Below, piece by piece: positions 16,400-24,140 of a stretch of DNA of 64,000 nucleotides. Made by a program: the position numbers and the translations under genes. The notes under the pieces were generated by a model. The model was not told where the DNA came from. It saw only the letters and a program-made list of their open reading frames with translations, and did not search any database. The stretch's first letter is position 1. The number at the start of each line of letters is the position of its first letter. The stretch lies in NCBI GenBank assembly GCA_016718275.1, contig JADKEA010000025.1, positions 132,891 through 196,890 of the forward strand. The letters run 5' to 3'. Source of the DNA: Candidatus Villigracilis affinis. Its GTDB lineage: Bacteria; Chloroflexota; Anaerolineae; Anaerolineales; Villigracilaceae.

Positions 16400-17500
16400 T
16401 TACCGATCCAGTAAAAAGGCGGAAACTGCCTTAAGTGTCTTCTCAATGCGATCTCGATTCAAGGTATATTCCTTTGCGCCGTTCACTCTCCTTTCCTGAA
16501 GATATCCACTGGCTGTAAGTTGACCCAGGTAACGCGAAACACTCGGCTGGCTGAGCTGGATGGCGTCCATTACCTCATTGGAACGCATCCTGCCGTTTTC
16601 CGCGATCATTTGCAAAATTTGCAAGCGTGTCTCATCTGCGAGGGCGGATAGCTTGCTGACGATCTCCGCGCGGTCCAATTCAGGGACTTGTACATCCGAG
16701 CCTTCCGGCAGATGCGCCCCGAAATAAATATAGATGTCGTTTCGTACTTTTGTCGTATGGATGTACGGTCCAATATGAGCGTTGGGGACGAAGATCACCT
16801 GCGTGGAACTCTCAAGGGTGTTCAGCCATTTTGTTTCCTGCGCATCCTTGCCTGTTACAAACCGCAGCTGCTCTACACGCGTCATATCACTTGTATCGAT
16901 CTTGTTAAATGCTCTGGCCGATTCTTCAAGCATCAAGCGCACACGCACCCACTCAGCTTGCAGGTAATTCTTCCAAAACCAGCGAATGTGCCCGGTGACC
17001 AGCTGTTTAAGCGCGGCAGGGTCGATCACATATTGATAAGCCCGTGTTTCCATTTCCACGTCGGTCAATTCCTCGCCAAACCGATATTGCAGGAATGCCA
17101 CGTAATTTTCAGCGGAAGAGAGCGCCTCCTCCCAATTCACCCGCTCGCCCATCTTCGCCTTTGATTCTTCAGTAATACAGATCATTTCATAGGCTTTCAA
17201 CAAACGGTCACGAAATTCCGAGGGCGGTGTCGCCTCAAGGCTTTCCAGATATGCTTCAAACGTAGCTCCGCTAACTTGAGGCAGAATTGAATAATAAAAA
17301 CCGATCGTCACCAATTTATGGCGAAGGCGTTCCTCTACAGACATTTCTGCGCGGGTCTTCGTCACCCACTCGTGAATGCCGGGTTCATCTTCGGCCTTCG
17401 AAATAAGGAGCATACTGCCAAAGGCATTGATGGCAGGCTCAACAACTACGAGTGAATTTTCTGTTCTGGTTTTTTCGAGATTGAGTTCAAAGGGTGACAT
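16400..17500 (-). CDS. ArsR-type winged-helix regulator with large N-terminal domain
   Basis: 366 residues, about three times a normal ArsR protein. The C-terminal 90 residues (from about 270) are a clear ArsR DNA-binding domain: LSALADETRLQILQMI, then SNEVMDAIQLSQPSVSRYLGQL as recognition helix, then the wing ERRVNGAKEYTL. The first 260 residues are a mostly helical domain I do not recognise; the ligand is unknown and no Cys cluster is seen. The start at 17500 is chosen for its ribosome binding site (CGGAG, 6-base spacing). A consensus promoter and an 8-6-8 palindrome lie directly upstream, which argues for autoregulation. The genes behind it are a small protein and an MFS exporter. Confidence 0.8.
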   Translation of the reverse strand: MSPFELNLEKTRTENSLVVVEPAINAFGSMLLISKAEDEPGIHEWVTKTRAEMSVEERLRHKLVTIGFYYSILPQVSGATFEAYLESLEATPPSEFRDRLLKAYEMICITEESKAKMGERVNWEEALSSAENYVAFLQYRFGEELTDVEMETRAYQYVIDPAALKQLVTGHIRWFWKNYLQAEWVRVRLMLEESARAFNKIDTSDMTRVEQLRFVTGKDAQETKWLNTLESSTQVIFVPNAHIGPYIHTTKVRNDIYIYFGAHLPEGSDVQVPELDRAEIVSKLSALADETRLQILQMIAENGRMRSNEVMDAIQLSQPSVSRYLGQLTASGYLQERRVNGAKEYTLNRDRIEKTLKAVSAFLLDR

Positions 17501-17521
17501 TAGATGCTCCGTATTATTCTT

Positions 17522-17577
17522 ATTATTCATATTATTGAATAATGCACATATTATAATCATGTGGATAAATTTGTCAA
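17522..17577 (-). promoter_or_regulatory. Promoter and operator of the ArsR-type regulator
   Basis: On the minus strand TTGACA (17572-17577) and TATAAT (17550-17555) are 16 bases apart. Just downstream the perfect inverted repeat ATTATTCA-N6-TGAATAAT (17522-17543) covers the start of transcription. This AT-rich form with TTCA/TGAA halves is typical of ArsR/SmtB operators. Confidence 0.8.
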
Positions 17578-17589
17578 GAGGAAAAGAAA

Positions 17590-17615
17590 AACTCCCCGCC
17601 AAATGGCAGGGAGTT
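17590..17615 (-). terminator. Rho-independent terminator of the LysM protein gene
   Basis: On the minus strand AACTCCC-TGCC-ATTT-GGCG-GGGAGTT forms a stem with one mismatch and is followed by TTTCTTTTC. It lies 28 bases after the LysM gene stop and 13 bases before the -35 box of the regulator. Confidence 0.85.
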
Positions 17616-17643
17616 GAGGATGAAAAAACGGTTCTTTCTGGAC

Positions 17644-18813
17644 CTAGGGATTGGGCGTGCCTTCGACGGCCACTCCAACCCAGGTGAAGACGTGCTTGTC
17701 GCTGACTGCGCCAGAAGCCACCCAAATCGGCTGACCCTGATCGTCAGTCCCTGCCTGGCGGACGGGGGTCACCCACCAACGTAGAACATGCGCCACATTA
17801 TCTTTCGGGCGGAAAGTGCTGGGGACGATATATTTCGTATCTGTCACATAATCGGTCAGGCGGCGGGTCTGGTCAGAGGTGACATCCTCCACCGTGATCT
17901 GGTAGGCCTCACCGTCACGCAGAACGCCCACGGAGGCCCATTGCAGGGTCACCACGTCATTTGCCAGGGTGAAGGCCGCTCCGTCCGCAGGCAGAAGCAG
18001 GTTCGGGGCGGGGTAAGGAGGCGGAATCGTCGCGGTTGGGGTCGGCCCCGGAGTGGCTGCCCGTTTACAAAGCGGAATCAGCAGGGACGATCCAATAAAT
18101 ACGTTGTCGGTGGGCAATCCGTTGTATTCCTTGATCGCCTCTGGCGGCACCGCATAATTCAGCGCAATGGTTGAAAGGGTATCGCCATCCTGCACTGTGA
18201 TCGGGACCGTTTCGCAGGCATCCTGGGTGGCCTTGGCCGGCTCGGGGGTATTCGTCGCGGCGGCAGGAATGGTCGGCGTGGGGTACGGGATCTTCAAGAC
18301 CTGCCCCACACTGATCGGACAGGTGGAAGCCAGATTGTTGGCGATGATGATGCTCTGAACGGAAATATTGAAGTTGAATGCGATCTGCGAACAGGTTCCA
18401 TCACCCGCGGAAACCGTGTAATCGAACGGCGGGATGTTGGTAGACGTTGGAATCTGCGTGGGAATCAATGTCGCTGTGGCAGGCAGGGTTTCGGTGGGGG
18501 TAGCCGATGGTGTGGCCGTTTCTGCCGTTTCGAAGGTTCCAGGCGGGGCACTGGCGCGCAACGAGAAAAATACGATGGCCGCGGCTACGATGATCACCAC
18601 CGCAATGACCCCCACTGCGGCCGGCAAGCTCAAAGTAACCACCGGCATACGGCTGGCCTGTACCGATTTCTCTACTTTCTTTGCGGCTTTCGGTTCGGGC
18701 TTGGCGTTGAATTCCGTACCGCACACGAGACAGCGCATTGCGTTTTCACTCAAACGCGTACCGCATGTGGGACAGACTTTTGTCTTATTATTGGGGTTGG
18801 ATTCTTGGCTCAT
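17644..18813 (-). CDS. Zinc-ribbon membrane protein with two LysM domains
   Basis: 389 residues. Residues 14-32 hold two CxxC pairs (CPTC, CLVC), a zinc ribbon that would face the cytoplasm. A single membrane helix follows at about 58-84. After a Thr/Pro-rich linker come two LysM domains (about 130-180, beginning YTVSAGDGTCSQIA, and 205-252, beginning ITVQDGDTLSTIA), which bind N-acetylglucosamine polymers such as peptidoglycan. The last 100 residues read like a fibronectin-type beta sandwich (NDVVTLQWASVGVL). The layout suggests a wall-attached protein; its purpose is unknown. Transcribed alone with its own terminator. Confidence 0.85.
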   Translation of the reverse strand: MSQESNPNNKTKVCPTCGTRLSENAMRCLVCGTEFNAKPEPKAAKKVEKSVQASRMPVVTLSLPAAVGVIAVVIIVAAAIVFFSLRASAPPGTFETAETATPSATPTETLPATATLIPTQIPTSTNIPPFDYTVSAGDGTCSQIAFNFNISVQSIIIANNLASTCPISVGQVLKIPYPTPTIPAAATNTPEPAKATQDACETVPITVQDGDTLSTIALNYAVPPEAIKEYNGLPTDNVFIGSSLLIPLCKRAATPGPTPTATIPPPYPAPNLLLPADGAAFTLANDVVTLQWASVGVLRDGEAYQITVEDVTSDQTRRLTDYVTDTKYIVPSTFRPKDNVAHVLRWWVTPVRQAGTDDQGQPIWVASGAVSDKHVFTWVGVAVEGTPNP

Positions 18814-18839
18814 ACGAAAAAAATTATACCATCGAACAT

Positions 18840-19127
18840 TTATACGCCTTCGACGACCACCATGTTCGTCTTTGCGTATTTATGGCGTAATGCGCGCGCT
18901 GGGGCATATTCAGATGAATTCAGCCAGTTTTTCGCCTGTTCCACAGAGGGAAATTCGAGAATGACCAGCCGTTTTGCCTGCCACTCCCCTTCCAGAGTTT
19001 CATTCTGACCGCCCCGCGCGATGTATTTTCCGCCGTACAATTTCACCGCTTCGGGCGCTAATTTGACATATTCCTTGTACCCCTCAGGGTCAGAAACTTC
19101 GATATCCACGATCACATAGGCTGTCAT
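18840..19127 (-). CDS. DUF1330 family protein
   Basis: 95 residues from the ATG ending at 19127, which has AAAGGA in the right place; a longer frame to 19235 overlaps the upstream gene. AYVIVDIEVSDPEGYKEYV at the start and RLVILEFPSVEQAKNWLNS in the middle are the usual features of this dimeric alpha/beta-barrel family. No enzyme activity has been generally assigned to the family. It starts 14 bases after the stop of the CNNM/CorC gene, so the two are co-transcribed. Confidence 0.85.
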   Translation of the reverse strand: MTAYVIVDIEVSDPEGYKEYVKLAPEAVKLYGGKYIARGGQNETLEGEWQAKRLVILEFPSVEQAKNWLNSSEYAPARALRHKYAKTNMVVVEGV

Positions 19128-19141
19128 TGAATTTTCCTTTA

Positions 19142-20434
19142 TTATGCAGTTTGCGGCTTGGACAGTGTGGTGACAAGCACCTTGTCTACACGGCGGCCAT
19201 CCATATCGACTACCTCGAAACGAAAACCGTTCCAATCAAAATGGTCTGCGGCCTGTGGGACACGCCCAAGCGAGGTCATTACAAAACCGCTTAACGTCTC
19301 GTATTCATCTTCATGGGGAAGTGAATCAAAGTTGAAGAGCTCTTTGAATTCGTCCACTTCCAACATGCCATCCAGCAACCATGAGCCATCCTGTCGTTGG
19401 GTGGCTTGCGGTTCCTCGAATTCCATCGCCCCGACGATCTCTTCCAAAATATCATTGATCGTGAGCAGACCTTGCAAACCACCGAACTCATCCACGACCA
19501 GAAGTAGCTCGGTATTTTTCTCTTTGAACAGTTCCAGCGCGCGCGAAGCGAACATGGTTTCAGGGATGAAATGCGCAGGCTTGAGTAGAGACTTCAAATC
19601 CATCTCCTTGCCAGACAAACTATCCACCAGCAGGTCGCGTGATTTGACGATGCCGACAATGGTCTCCAGCGAATCCTGCCGAACAGGAAAACGGGAATAC
19701 GGGCACCCAGCGATCTTCTCGCGGATTTCCTCAACCGTGTCGTTGATATCCAGCCAGACCACTTCCGTACGCGGGGTCATCAGCGAATAGACGCGTGAAT
19801 CGCCGAGGCTAAAAATACCCTCGACCATATCCTGCTCCGCTTCCTCGAACACACCTGCCTGTGTACCCTGATCGATCAGCAGATGAATCTCCTCTTCCGT
19901 TACGGGCGGCTCGGAAGAAGGGTCCACCCCCATTAGACTCAAAGCAAAGTTTGTAGCCTTGCTCATCAACTTAATCAAAGGTGAAAATGCCTTCGAAATA
20001 AAGAGCATGGGGCCCGCCACAATCTGTGCAATCTTTTCCGGGCTGGTAAGCCCAAGTCGCTTCGGAACCAGTTCACCCAGCCAGATGGTGAGGATGGTAA
20101 TGGCCAACACAACCACAACCAGTGAGATCGATTCACTAAACTCACCAATGTAGGGGACATCTTGGATCACCAGAGCCAGAGCCTCTGAAATAGTGGATCC
20201 ACCCACAGCGCCTGCCAACACTCCAATCAATGTAATGCCAATCTGGACGGTGGATAAAAAAATATTGGGATCTTTGAGCAGCTTGAGAGCCAATTCTGAC
20301 GATTTATTCCCTTCATTTGCCTGTTGCTGCAAACGCACCTTGCGGGAAGCAACCAATGCAGCTTCAGACATTGCAAGCAGTGCATTGATCAATACTAGAA
20401 TCAAGATCAGAATGATTTCGTTGATAATACTCAT
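19142..20434 (-). CDS. CNNM/CorC-family membrane protein (hemolysin family)
   Basis: 430 residues: DUF21/CNNM membrane domain in the first 190 (hydrophobic segments around IILILILVLINALLAMSE and IGITLIGVLAGAVGG), a pair of CBS domains (about 205-330, with MTPRTEVVWL and ILEEIVGAMEFEE), and a C-terminal CorC_HlyC domain. These proteins take part in Mg2+ or Co2+ export and in resistance to high magnesium. The start at 20434 follows AAGGAAACC. The gene is the first of a two-gene unit with the DUF1330 gene. Confidence 0.9.
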   Translation of the reverse strand: MSIINEIILILILVLINALLAMSEAALVASRKVRLQQQANEGNKSSELALKLLKDPNIFLSTVQIGITLIGVLAGAVGGSTISEALALVIQDVPYIGEFSESISLVVVVLAITILTIWLGELVPKRLGLTSPEKIAQIVAGPMLFISKAFSPLIKLMSKATNFALSLMGVDPSSEPPVTEEEIHLLIDQGTQAGVFEEAEQDMVEGIFSLGDSRVYSLMTPRTEVVWLDINDTVEEIREKIAGCPYSRFPVRQDSLETIVGIVKSRDLLVDSLSGKEMDLKSLLKPAHFIPETMFASRALELFKEKNTELLLVVDEFGGLQGLLTINDILEEIVGAMEFEEPQATQRQDGSWLLDGMLEVDEFKELFNFDSLPHEDEYETLSGFVMTSLGRVPQAADHFDWNGFRFEVVDMDGRRVDKVLVTTLSKPQTA

Positions 20435-20625
20435 GGTTTCCTTATTAACCGGGTACAGACTTAAAAACATAAAGCCGCGAAAAAGCCTCGCAGCAAAAGT
20501 CATCTTTTGTCAATTGGTTTGGGTAAAACTTGATAAATGGAGACGCAAAAAGGTCTATCGAAATTTCTATGGGGATTTCTGACATGGGGTTTTTTAAATT
20601 ATTTTTTCTCTTCTTCTATTGTAAC

Positions 20626-20778
20626 TTATTGTTGTTTTTTCTTATCGATCTTCTTTTCAATGTCCTTCAAACGGCTGTCCATATGTGCCTGAAACCTTGC
20701 CACCATGATCGGCACAACAAGAACTAGCAAAATCAGGGCACAGGTGAAAGCAAGCTCTAAAATGCTTATACGAAACAT
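20626..20778 (-). CDS. 50-residue membrane-anchored coiled protein coupled to selD
   Basis: The ATG ending at 20778 overlaps the selD stop codon (TAATG), the usual sign of translational coupling. The product has one membrane helix (about 8-26), then a charged helix ending in lysines (MDSRLKDIEKKIDKKKQQ). No family recognised. In-frame starts further upstream lie within selD. The tight coupling makes a real gene likely. Confidence 0.6.
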   Translation of the reverse strand: MFRISILELAFTCALILLVLVVPIMVARFQAHMDSRLKDIEKKIDKKKQQ

Positions 20779-21839
20779 TATAACCGTACCACAATTCCCT
20801 GCCCTGCCTGTACCTCGCCAATCACCCAAACGGGCTGACCAAGTTCCTTGGCACGGGATTCAAACTCCATCAGTTTTTCGGGCGGGACGCCGAGCAGAAG
20901 CCCTCCGCTGGTCTGCGGATCGAACAAAAGCATTTGGGCAGGTTCATCCACCTCAGCATCAAAGCGGACATTTTCTCCAAAATGTCCTTTGTTGTCAAAT
21001 GCGCCGCCGGGGAAAATGCCCTTTTCGGCATAGCCACGCGCACCGCTCAATAACGGAATTTTCGTATTCTCAATGGCGAGGCAAACACCGGAAGCCTGTG
21101 CCATTTCCATGCCATGACCGAGGAAACCGAAGCCGGTGATGTCCGTTCCGCCGCGCAATTCGAATTCCACCGCAAGTTGACCCGCTGTCTTATTCAGGCG
21201 TGACATCCACTCGATAGCTTCCTTGATGTGCTGTTCTTCGGCCCTTTCCTGTTTCAACGCAGTCGTCGTCACGCCGCCACCAAGAGGTTTTGTCAGCACA
21301 AGTACATCGCCGACTTTGAGTCCGCCTTTGCTGAGCATCTTACGCGGATCGACAAATCCGATCACGACCAACCCAAATTTTGGTTCCTTATCTTTGACGG
21401 TGTGTCCACCCGCAATGACCACACCCGCCTCGCGCGCTTTTTCCGCGCCGCCACGCATGATCTCGCTTGAAATTTCCACAGGCAAATGATCGGGCAGCGC
21501 GGCCACATTCAACGCCATAAAAGGCTGCCCGCCCATCGCGTACACATCCGAAAGGGAATTCGCTGCCGCAATCGAACCGTATTCGTAAGGAGTATCCACA
21601 ACAGGGGTGAAAAAATCCGTGGTGACCACAATCGCTTTGTCATCACTTAAACGCCAAACAGCCGCATCATCCGGGGAGGCAAGACCCACCAAAAGGTCCG
21701 GATATGCAGCGGGATCAAAAACATCCTTGATCGGACGCAGAACCTGCGTCAGCGCATCAGCGCTTAGTTTAGACGCTCAGCCAGCACACGCCGAAAGCGT
21801 GGTCAGGCGAATCTCACGTCCAGATTGTGGAATCGACAT
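20778..21839 (-). CDS. selD: Selenophosphate synthetase SelD with in-frame UGA (selenocysteine)
   Basis: Reading from the ATG ending at 21839, the frame is open for 353 residues except for one UGA at codon 21 (21777-21779). The context, LSACAG-UGA-ASKLS, aligns this codon with the catalytic Cys17 of E. coli SelD (GAGCGCK), and the conserved Lys follows three residues later. After it the protein is a full SelD: VGLASPDDAAVW, TTDFFTPVVDTPYEYG, GGHTVKD, TDITGFGFLGHG. The enzyme makes selenophosphate from selenide and ATP. A hairpin with a GGU apical region stands 33 bases after the UGA. Read as a stop, the gene would appear to start at 21692 and lose its active site. The upstream gap to the prohibitin-like gene is 78 bases. 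Confidence 0.9.
21734..21779 (-). promoter_or_regulatory. UGA codon and bacterial SECIS-like hairpin in selD
   Basis: Downstream of the UGA (21777-21779) the minus strand has a small stem AGCGC-TGAT-GCGCT (21751-21764) and then GACGCAG-GTT-CTGCGTC (21734-21750), a perfect 7-bp stem. Its tip, GCAGGUUCUGC, closely resembles the GCAGGUCUGC tip of the E. coli fdhF SECIS. The 33-base distance from the UGA to the loop is within the range reported for bacterial SECIS elements. Confidence 0.7.
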
Positions 21840-21917
21840 TGTGCTCCTAGTTTAAAGAAATGACCGTCGGCGAAAAACAACCGACGGTCATATTGTACCA
21901 ATGATGTTGGGTTGATT

Positions 21918-22934
21918 TTACTGCGTCTGTAATGTCGTATCGGGCAAAGGCAGAATGAACTGATTACCGCTCGGGATGAAGATGGTCTGCACACCCGGGG
22001 CAAGTTTCAAAATATATTGATACTGTAACAACGTCGGTGTGAGCGAAGCAGAAAGCAATTGGTTGGCCTGTGCCTCAGCCTGCGCCTGAATCAAACGCGC
22101 TTCCGCTGCACCTTGCGCCGCGATCACCGCCGCATCAGCCTGACCTTGCGCAATCTGACGTGCCTGTTCGGCTTCATTCTTTTTCTGCTCAATAACATTC
22201 TTGGATTGTTGCGCCTGTTGTTCCGCGATCTGCTTCTGCTCGACAGCCGCTGCATATTCATCGCTAAAGCGGATATTGCGCAGAAGGAAGTCGGACATGA
22301 TGATGTTATTGGCTTTCAATTTTGATTCGATCTCATCGCGGATTGTCTGCTCCAATTCACCGCGTTTGGTGCTGACCAATTCTTCCACGCCAAATTGCGA
22401 AACGGCATTGCGGATGGCCGCGCGTGCCACGGGCCGCACTACATTTTCCTCATAGCGGTTTTGCCAGGTAATATGTAATTGAATCAACTGTGTGGGGTCA
22501 GCCGCATAAATGACGGATGCGTCAACGAAAATCTGCTGTCCATCTTTTGTGCGCGCCTGAATCGAATCATCGCCTTGCACCGCACCCTCACTGCTCGTGG
22601 ACGACATGGTATACGTTTGCTTGGCGATGGAGTATTTCTGCACGCTTTCAATAAACGGAATGATCCAGTGCAAGCCAGGCCCTAATGCTTGTGTGCGATA
22701 GCCATTTGGCTGAAAAGCCGAAATCACCACGCCATACTCATTGGCTTGCAGGAACACCAATCCTGCTCCAATTGAGGTCAATAAAATCGCGGCAACAAGC
22801 AAAACAACCACCAGCGAGCTTAATCCTTTTGCAGGTTGGTTGCGGCTGGCGCGCACGAAAATCATAATAAGCACACCGACAAAGCCGAGCCATGCAAAGG
22901 AAGCTAATCCCTGCAGTAAACTTGAAATATTCAT
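21918..22934 (-). CDS. Prohibitin-like SPFH (band 7) membrane protein
   Basis: 338 residues. Two hydrophobic segments lie at about 12-27 and 40-63, then the SPFH domain (about 65-245; VFLQANEYGVVISAF, LGPGLHWIIPFIESV, RNAVSQFGVEELVSTKRGELEQTI), followed by an Ala/Gln/Glu-rich coiled coil (QKQIAEQQAQQS to AQAEAQANQL). Such proteins form ring-like membrane scaffolds that influence membrane proteases and microdomains. The gene is alone on its strand and divergent from the flavoprotein subunit gene at 23006. Confidence 0.88.
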   Translation of the reverse strand: MNISSLLQGLASFAWLGFVGVLIMIFVRASRNQPAKGLSSLVVVLLVAAILLTSIGAGLVFLQANEYGVVISAFQPNGYRTQALGPGLHWIIPFIESVQKYSIAKQTYTMSSTSSEGAVQGDDSIQARTKDGQQIFVDASVIYAADPTQLIQLHITWQNRYEENVVRPVARAAIRNAVSQFGVEELVSTKRGELEQTIRDEIESKLKANNIIMSDFLLRNIRFSDEYAAAVEQKQIAEQQAQQSKNVIEQKKNEAEQARQIAQGQADAAVIAAQGAAEARLIQAQAEAQANQLLSASLTPTLLQYQYILKLAPGVQTIFIPSGNQFILPLPDTTLQTQ

Positions 22935-23005
22935 GGTTCCTCCAAAAATGATGTTAATTCATTATAACGCTTGTTCATGCCCGCAAAGCGTGATAGCATC
23001 GCGGC

Positions 23006-23683
23006 ATGCACACAGGCACAGGTCAAATCACAGAAATTTATCTGGATGGCTCCGCCCAAATGGACTGCCCGCCAAATTTGATTCCATCGCCGGGGCAGTA
23101 TCTCCTCGCCCATGCCAGCGGATCTGATTCACCACTGCCTGTTTCTGTTTACTTCTACGACTCAGCGCCGAAAGGGTTTCGCTTCGCGCCGCCCCTGCCT
23201 TCCATCTGGACAATTGGAACAAAGTTAAACTTACGCGGCCCGCTCGGGCATGGATTTTCCATCCCAAGCTCGGCTCGCAAGGTGGCATTGATCGCCCTTG
23301 AAGGCTCGCCTGCCTACTTACACGGGCTGATTTCCATCGCATTGAAAGAGCAGGCCGAAGTTGTGATCGTATGTGAATCCGCGCCGAGTGATTTGCCCGA
23401 AGTAGTGGAAGTGCAACCGTTGCGCGCACTGGAGGAAATTTGCAAGTGGGCCGATTTCATCGCAGTGGATACCGCCCGCGAAACTCTGAATCAGATGAAG
23501 AAACTGTTCGAGAAACTGAATCAACTGTCGGCGGTGCGTGAAGCGCAGGTGCTCATTCGCGCGCCCATGCCGTGTGGAGGTCTGGCTGAGTGCGGGGTGT
23601 GCGCCGTTTCATCCAATAATCCACATGATTGGAAGATGGTTTGCAAGGATGGTCCCGTGTTTGAAATGAATTTTATTACGTGA
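23006..23683 (+). CDS. PyrK-like ferredoxin reductase electron-transfer subunit
   Basis: 225 residues. The N-terminal half is a short FAD-binding barrel (SPGQYLLAH), the middle a nucleotide fold, and the end a [2Fe-2S] site: CGGLAECGVC followed by CKDGPVFEM, matching the C-x4-C-x2-C-x(n)-C-x-DGPVF pattern of dihydroorotate dehydrogenase electron-transfer subunit PyrK. No pyrD is adjacent. Instead a ferredoxin and 2-oxoacid:ferredoxin oxidoreductase genes follow, so it may exchange electrons between ferredoxin and NAD(P)H. That role is inference. The FAD motif is weaker than usual: RxYS is replaced by PVSVYFY. Confidence 0.75.
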   Translation: MHTGTGQITEIYLDGSAQMDCPPNLIPSPGQYLLAHASGSDSPLPVSVYFYDSAPKGFRFAPPLPSIWTIGTKLNLRGPLGHGFSIPSSARKVALIALEGSPAYLHGLISIALKEQAEVVIVCESAPSDLPEVVEVQPLRALEEICKWADFIAVDTARETLNQMKKLFEKLNQLSAVREAQVLIRAPMPCGGLAECGVCAVSSNNPHDWKMVCKDGPVFEMNFIT

Positions 23684-23737
23684 TGTTTGTACTTTGGCCT
23701 TCGTGACGCTTGGCACTACTCTTTATTGTAGGAAAAC

Positions 23738-23777
23738 GACATAATGAGCATAGCGGGCAATCCCGCTAAATTATGTC
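23738..23777 (+). promoter_or_regulatory. Two-tier hairpin before the ferredoxin gene
   Basis: GACATAA pairs with TTATGTC (outer arms 23738-23744 and 23771-23777) and TAGCGGG with CCCGCTA (inner arms 23751-23757 and 23762-23768), separated by an asymmetric internal loop. No T tract follows, so an mRNA leader structure or a stabilising 3' end of the preceding transcript fits better than a terminator. Confidence 0.55.
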
Positions 23778-23806
23778 CGACTTCTCATATAAATCAAGGA
23801 GTTGTA

Positions 23807-24058
23807 ATGGCTGCAAAAGGCTGGATCGAAGTTAGTGATACTTATTGTAAAGGATGTGAGGTATGCCTTAGTGCATGTCCGCAGGGTGTGATGGAACTTA
23901 ACATGTCACACTTGACCCCGAAGGGCTACCACCCCGCGCACACGTTCAAGGACGGTTGCACGGGGTGTGCTATTTGTGCGCTGGTTTGCCCAGATGCGGC
24001 AATCACGGTTTATCGTGAAATAACAAAGACTGCCGCGCCCGTTACAGCAACAGCATAA
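23807..24058 (+). CDS. 4Fe-4S dicluster ferredoxin subunit
   Basis: 83 residues with two CxxCxxCxxxCP clusters: CKGCEVCLSACP and CTGCAICALVCP. This is the size and form of the delta or ferredoxin subunit of 2-oxoacid:ferredoxin oxidoreductases (VorD/KorD type). The ATG at 23807 has AAGGAG at 23797-23802. It is the first of four oxidoreductase genes in a row, so it probably passes electrons from the catalytic subunits to a soluble ferredoxin. Confidence 0.9.
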   Translation: MAAKGWIEVSDTYCKGCEVCLSACPQGVMELNMSHLTPKGYHPAHTFKDGCTGCAICALVCPDAAITVYREITKTAAPVTATA

Positions 24059-24104
24059 AAAGATGAAAGAGGAAAGATGTAAATTTCTTTCTTCTTTCAT
24101 CTTT
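24059..24104 (+). terminator. 18-bp hairpin between ferredoxin and alpha-subunit genes
   Basis: AAAGATGAAAGAGGAAAG (24059-24076) pairs with CTTTCTTCTTTCATCTTT (24087-24104) with a single G-T pair. It begins directly after the ferredoxin stop. As it lies inside an apparent operon it may cause partial termination or set relative message levels; it may also be a spacer repeat. Confidence 0.55.
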
Positions 24105-24140
24105 CTCTTTTGAACCACAGAAGAAACAATGGAGAAATAA

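Noticed and set aside
19128..19235. Longer start for the DUF1330 gene
   Set aside because: The extension lies in the CNNM/CorC gene; the ATG ending at 19127 has a good ribosome binding site and matches the family start.
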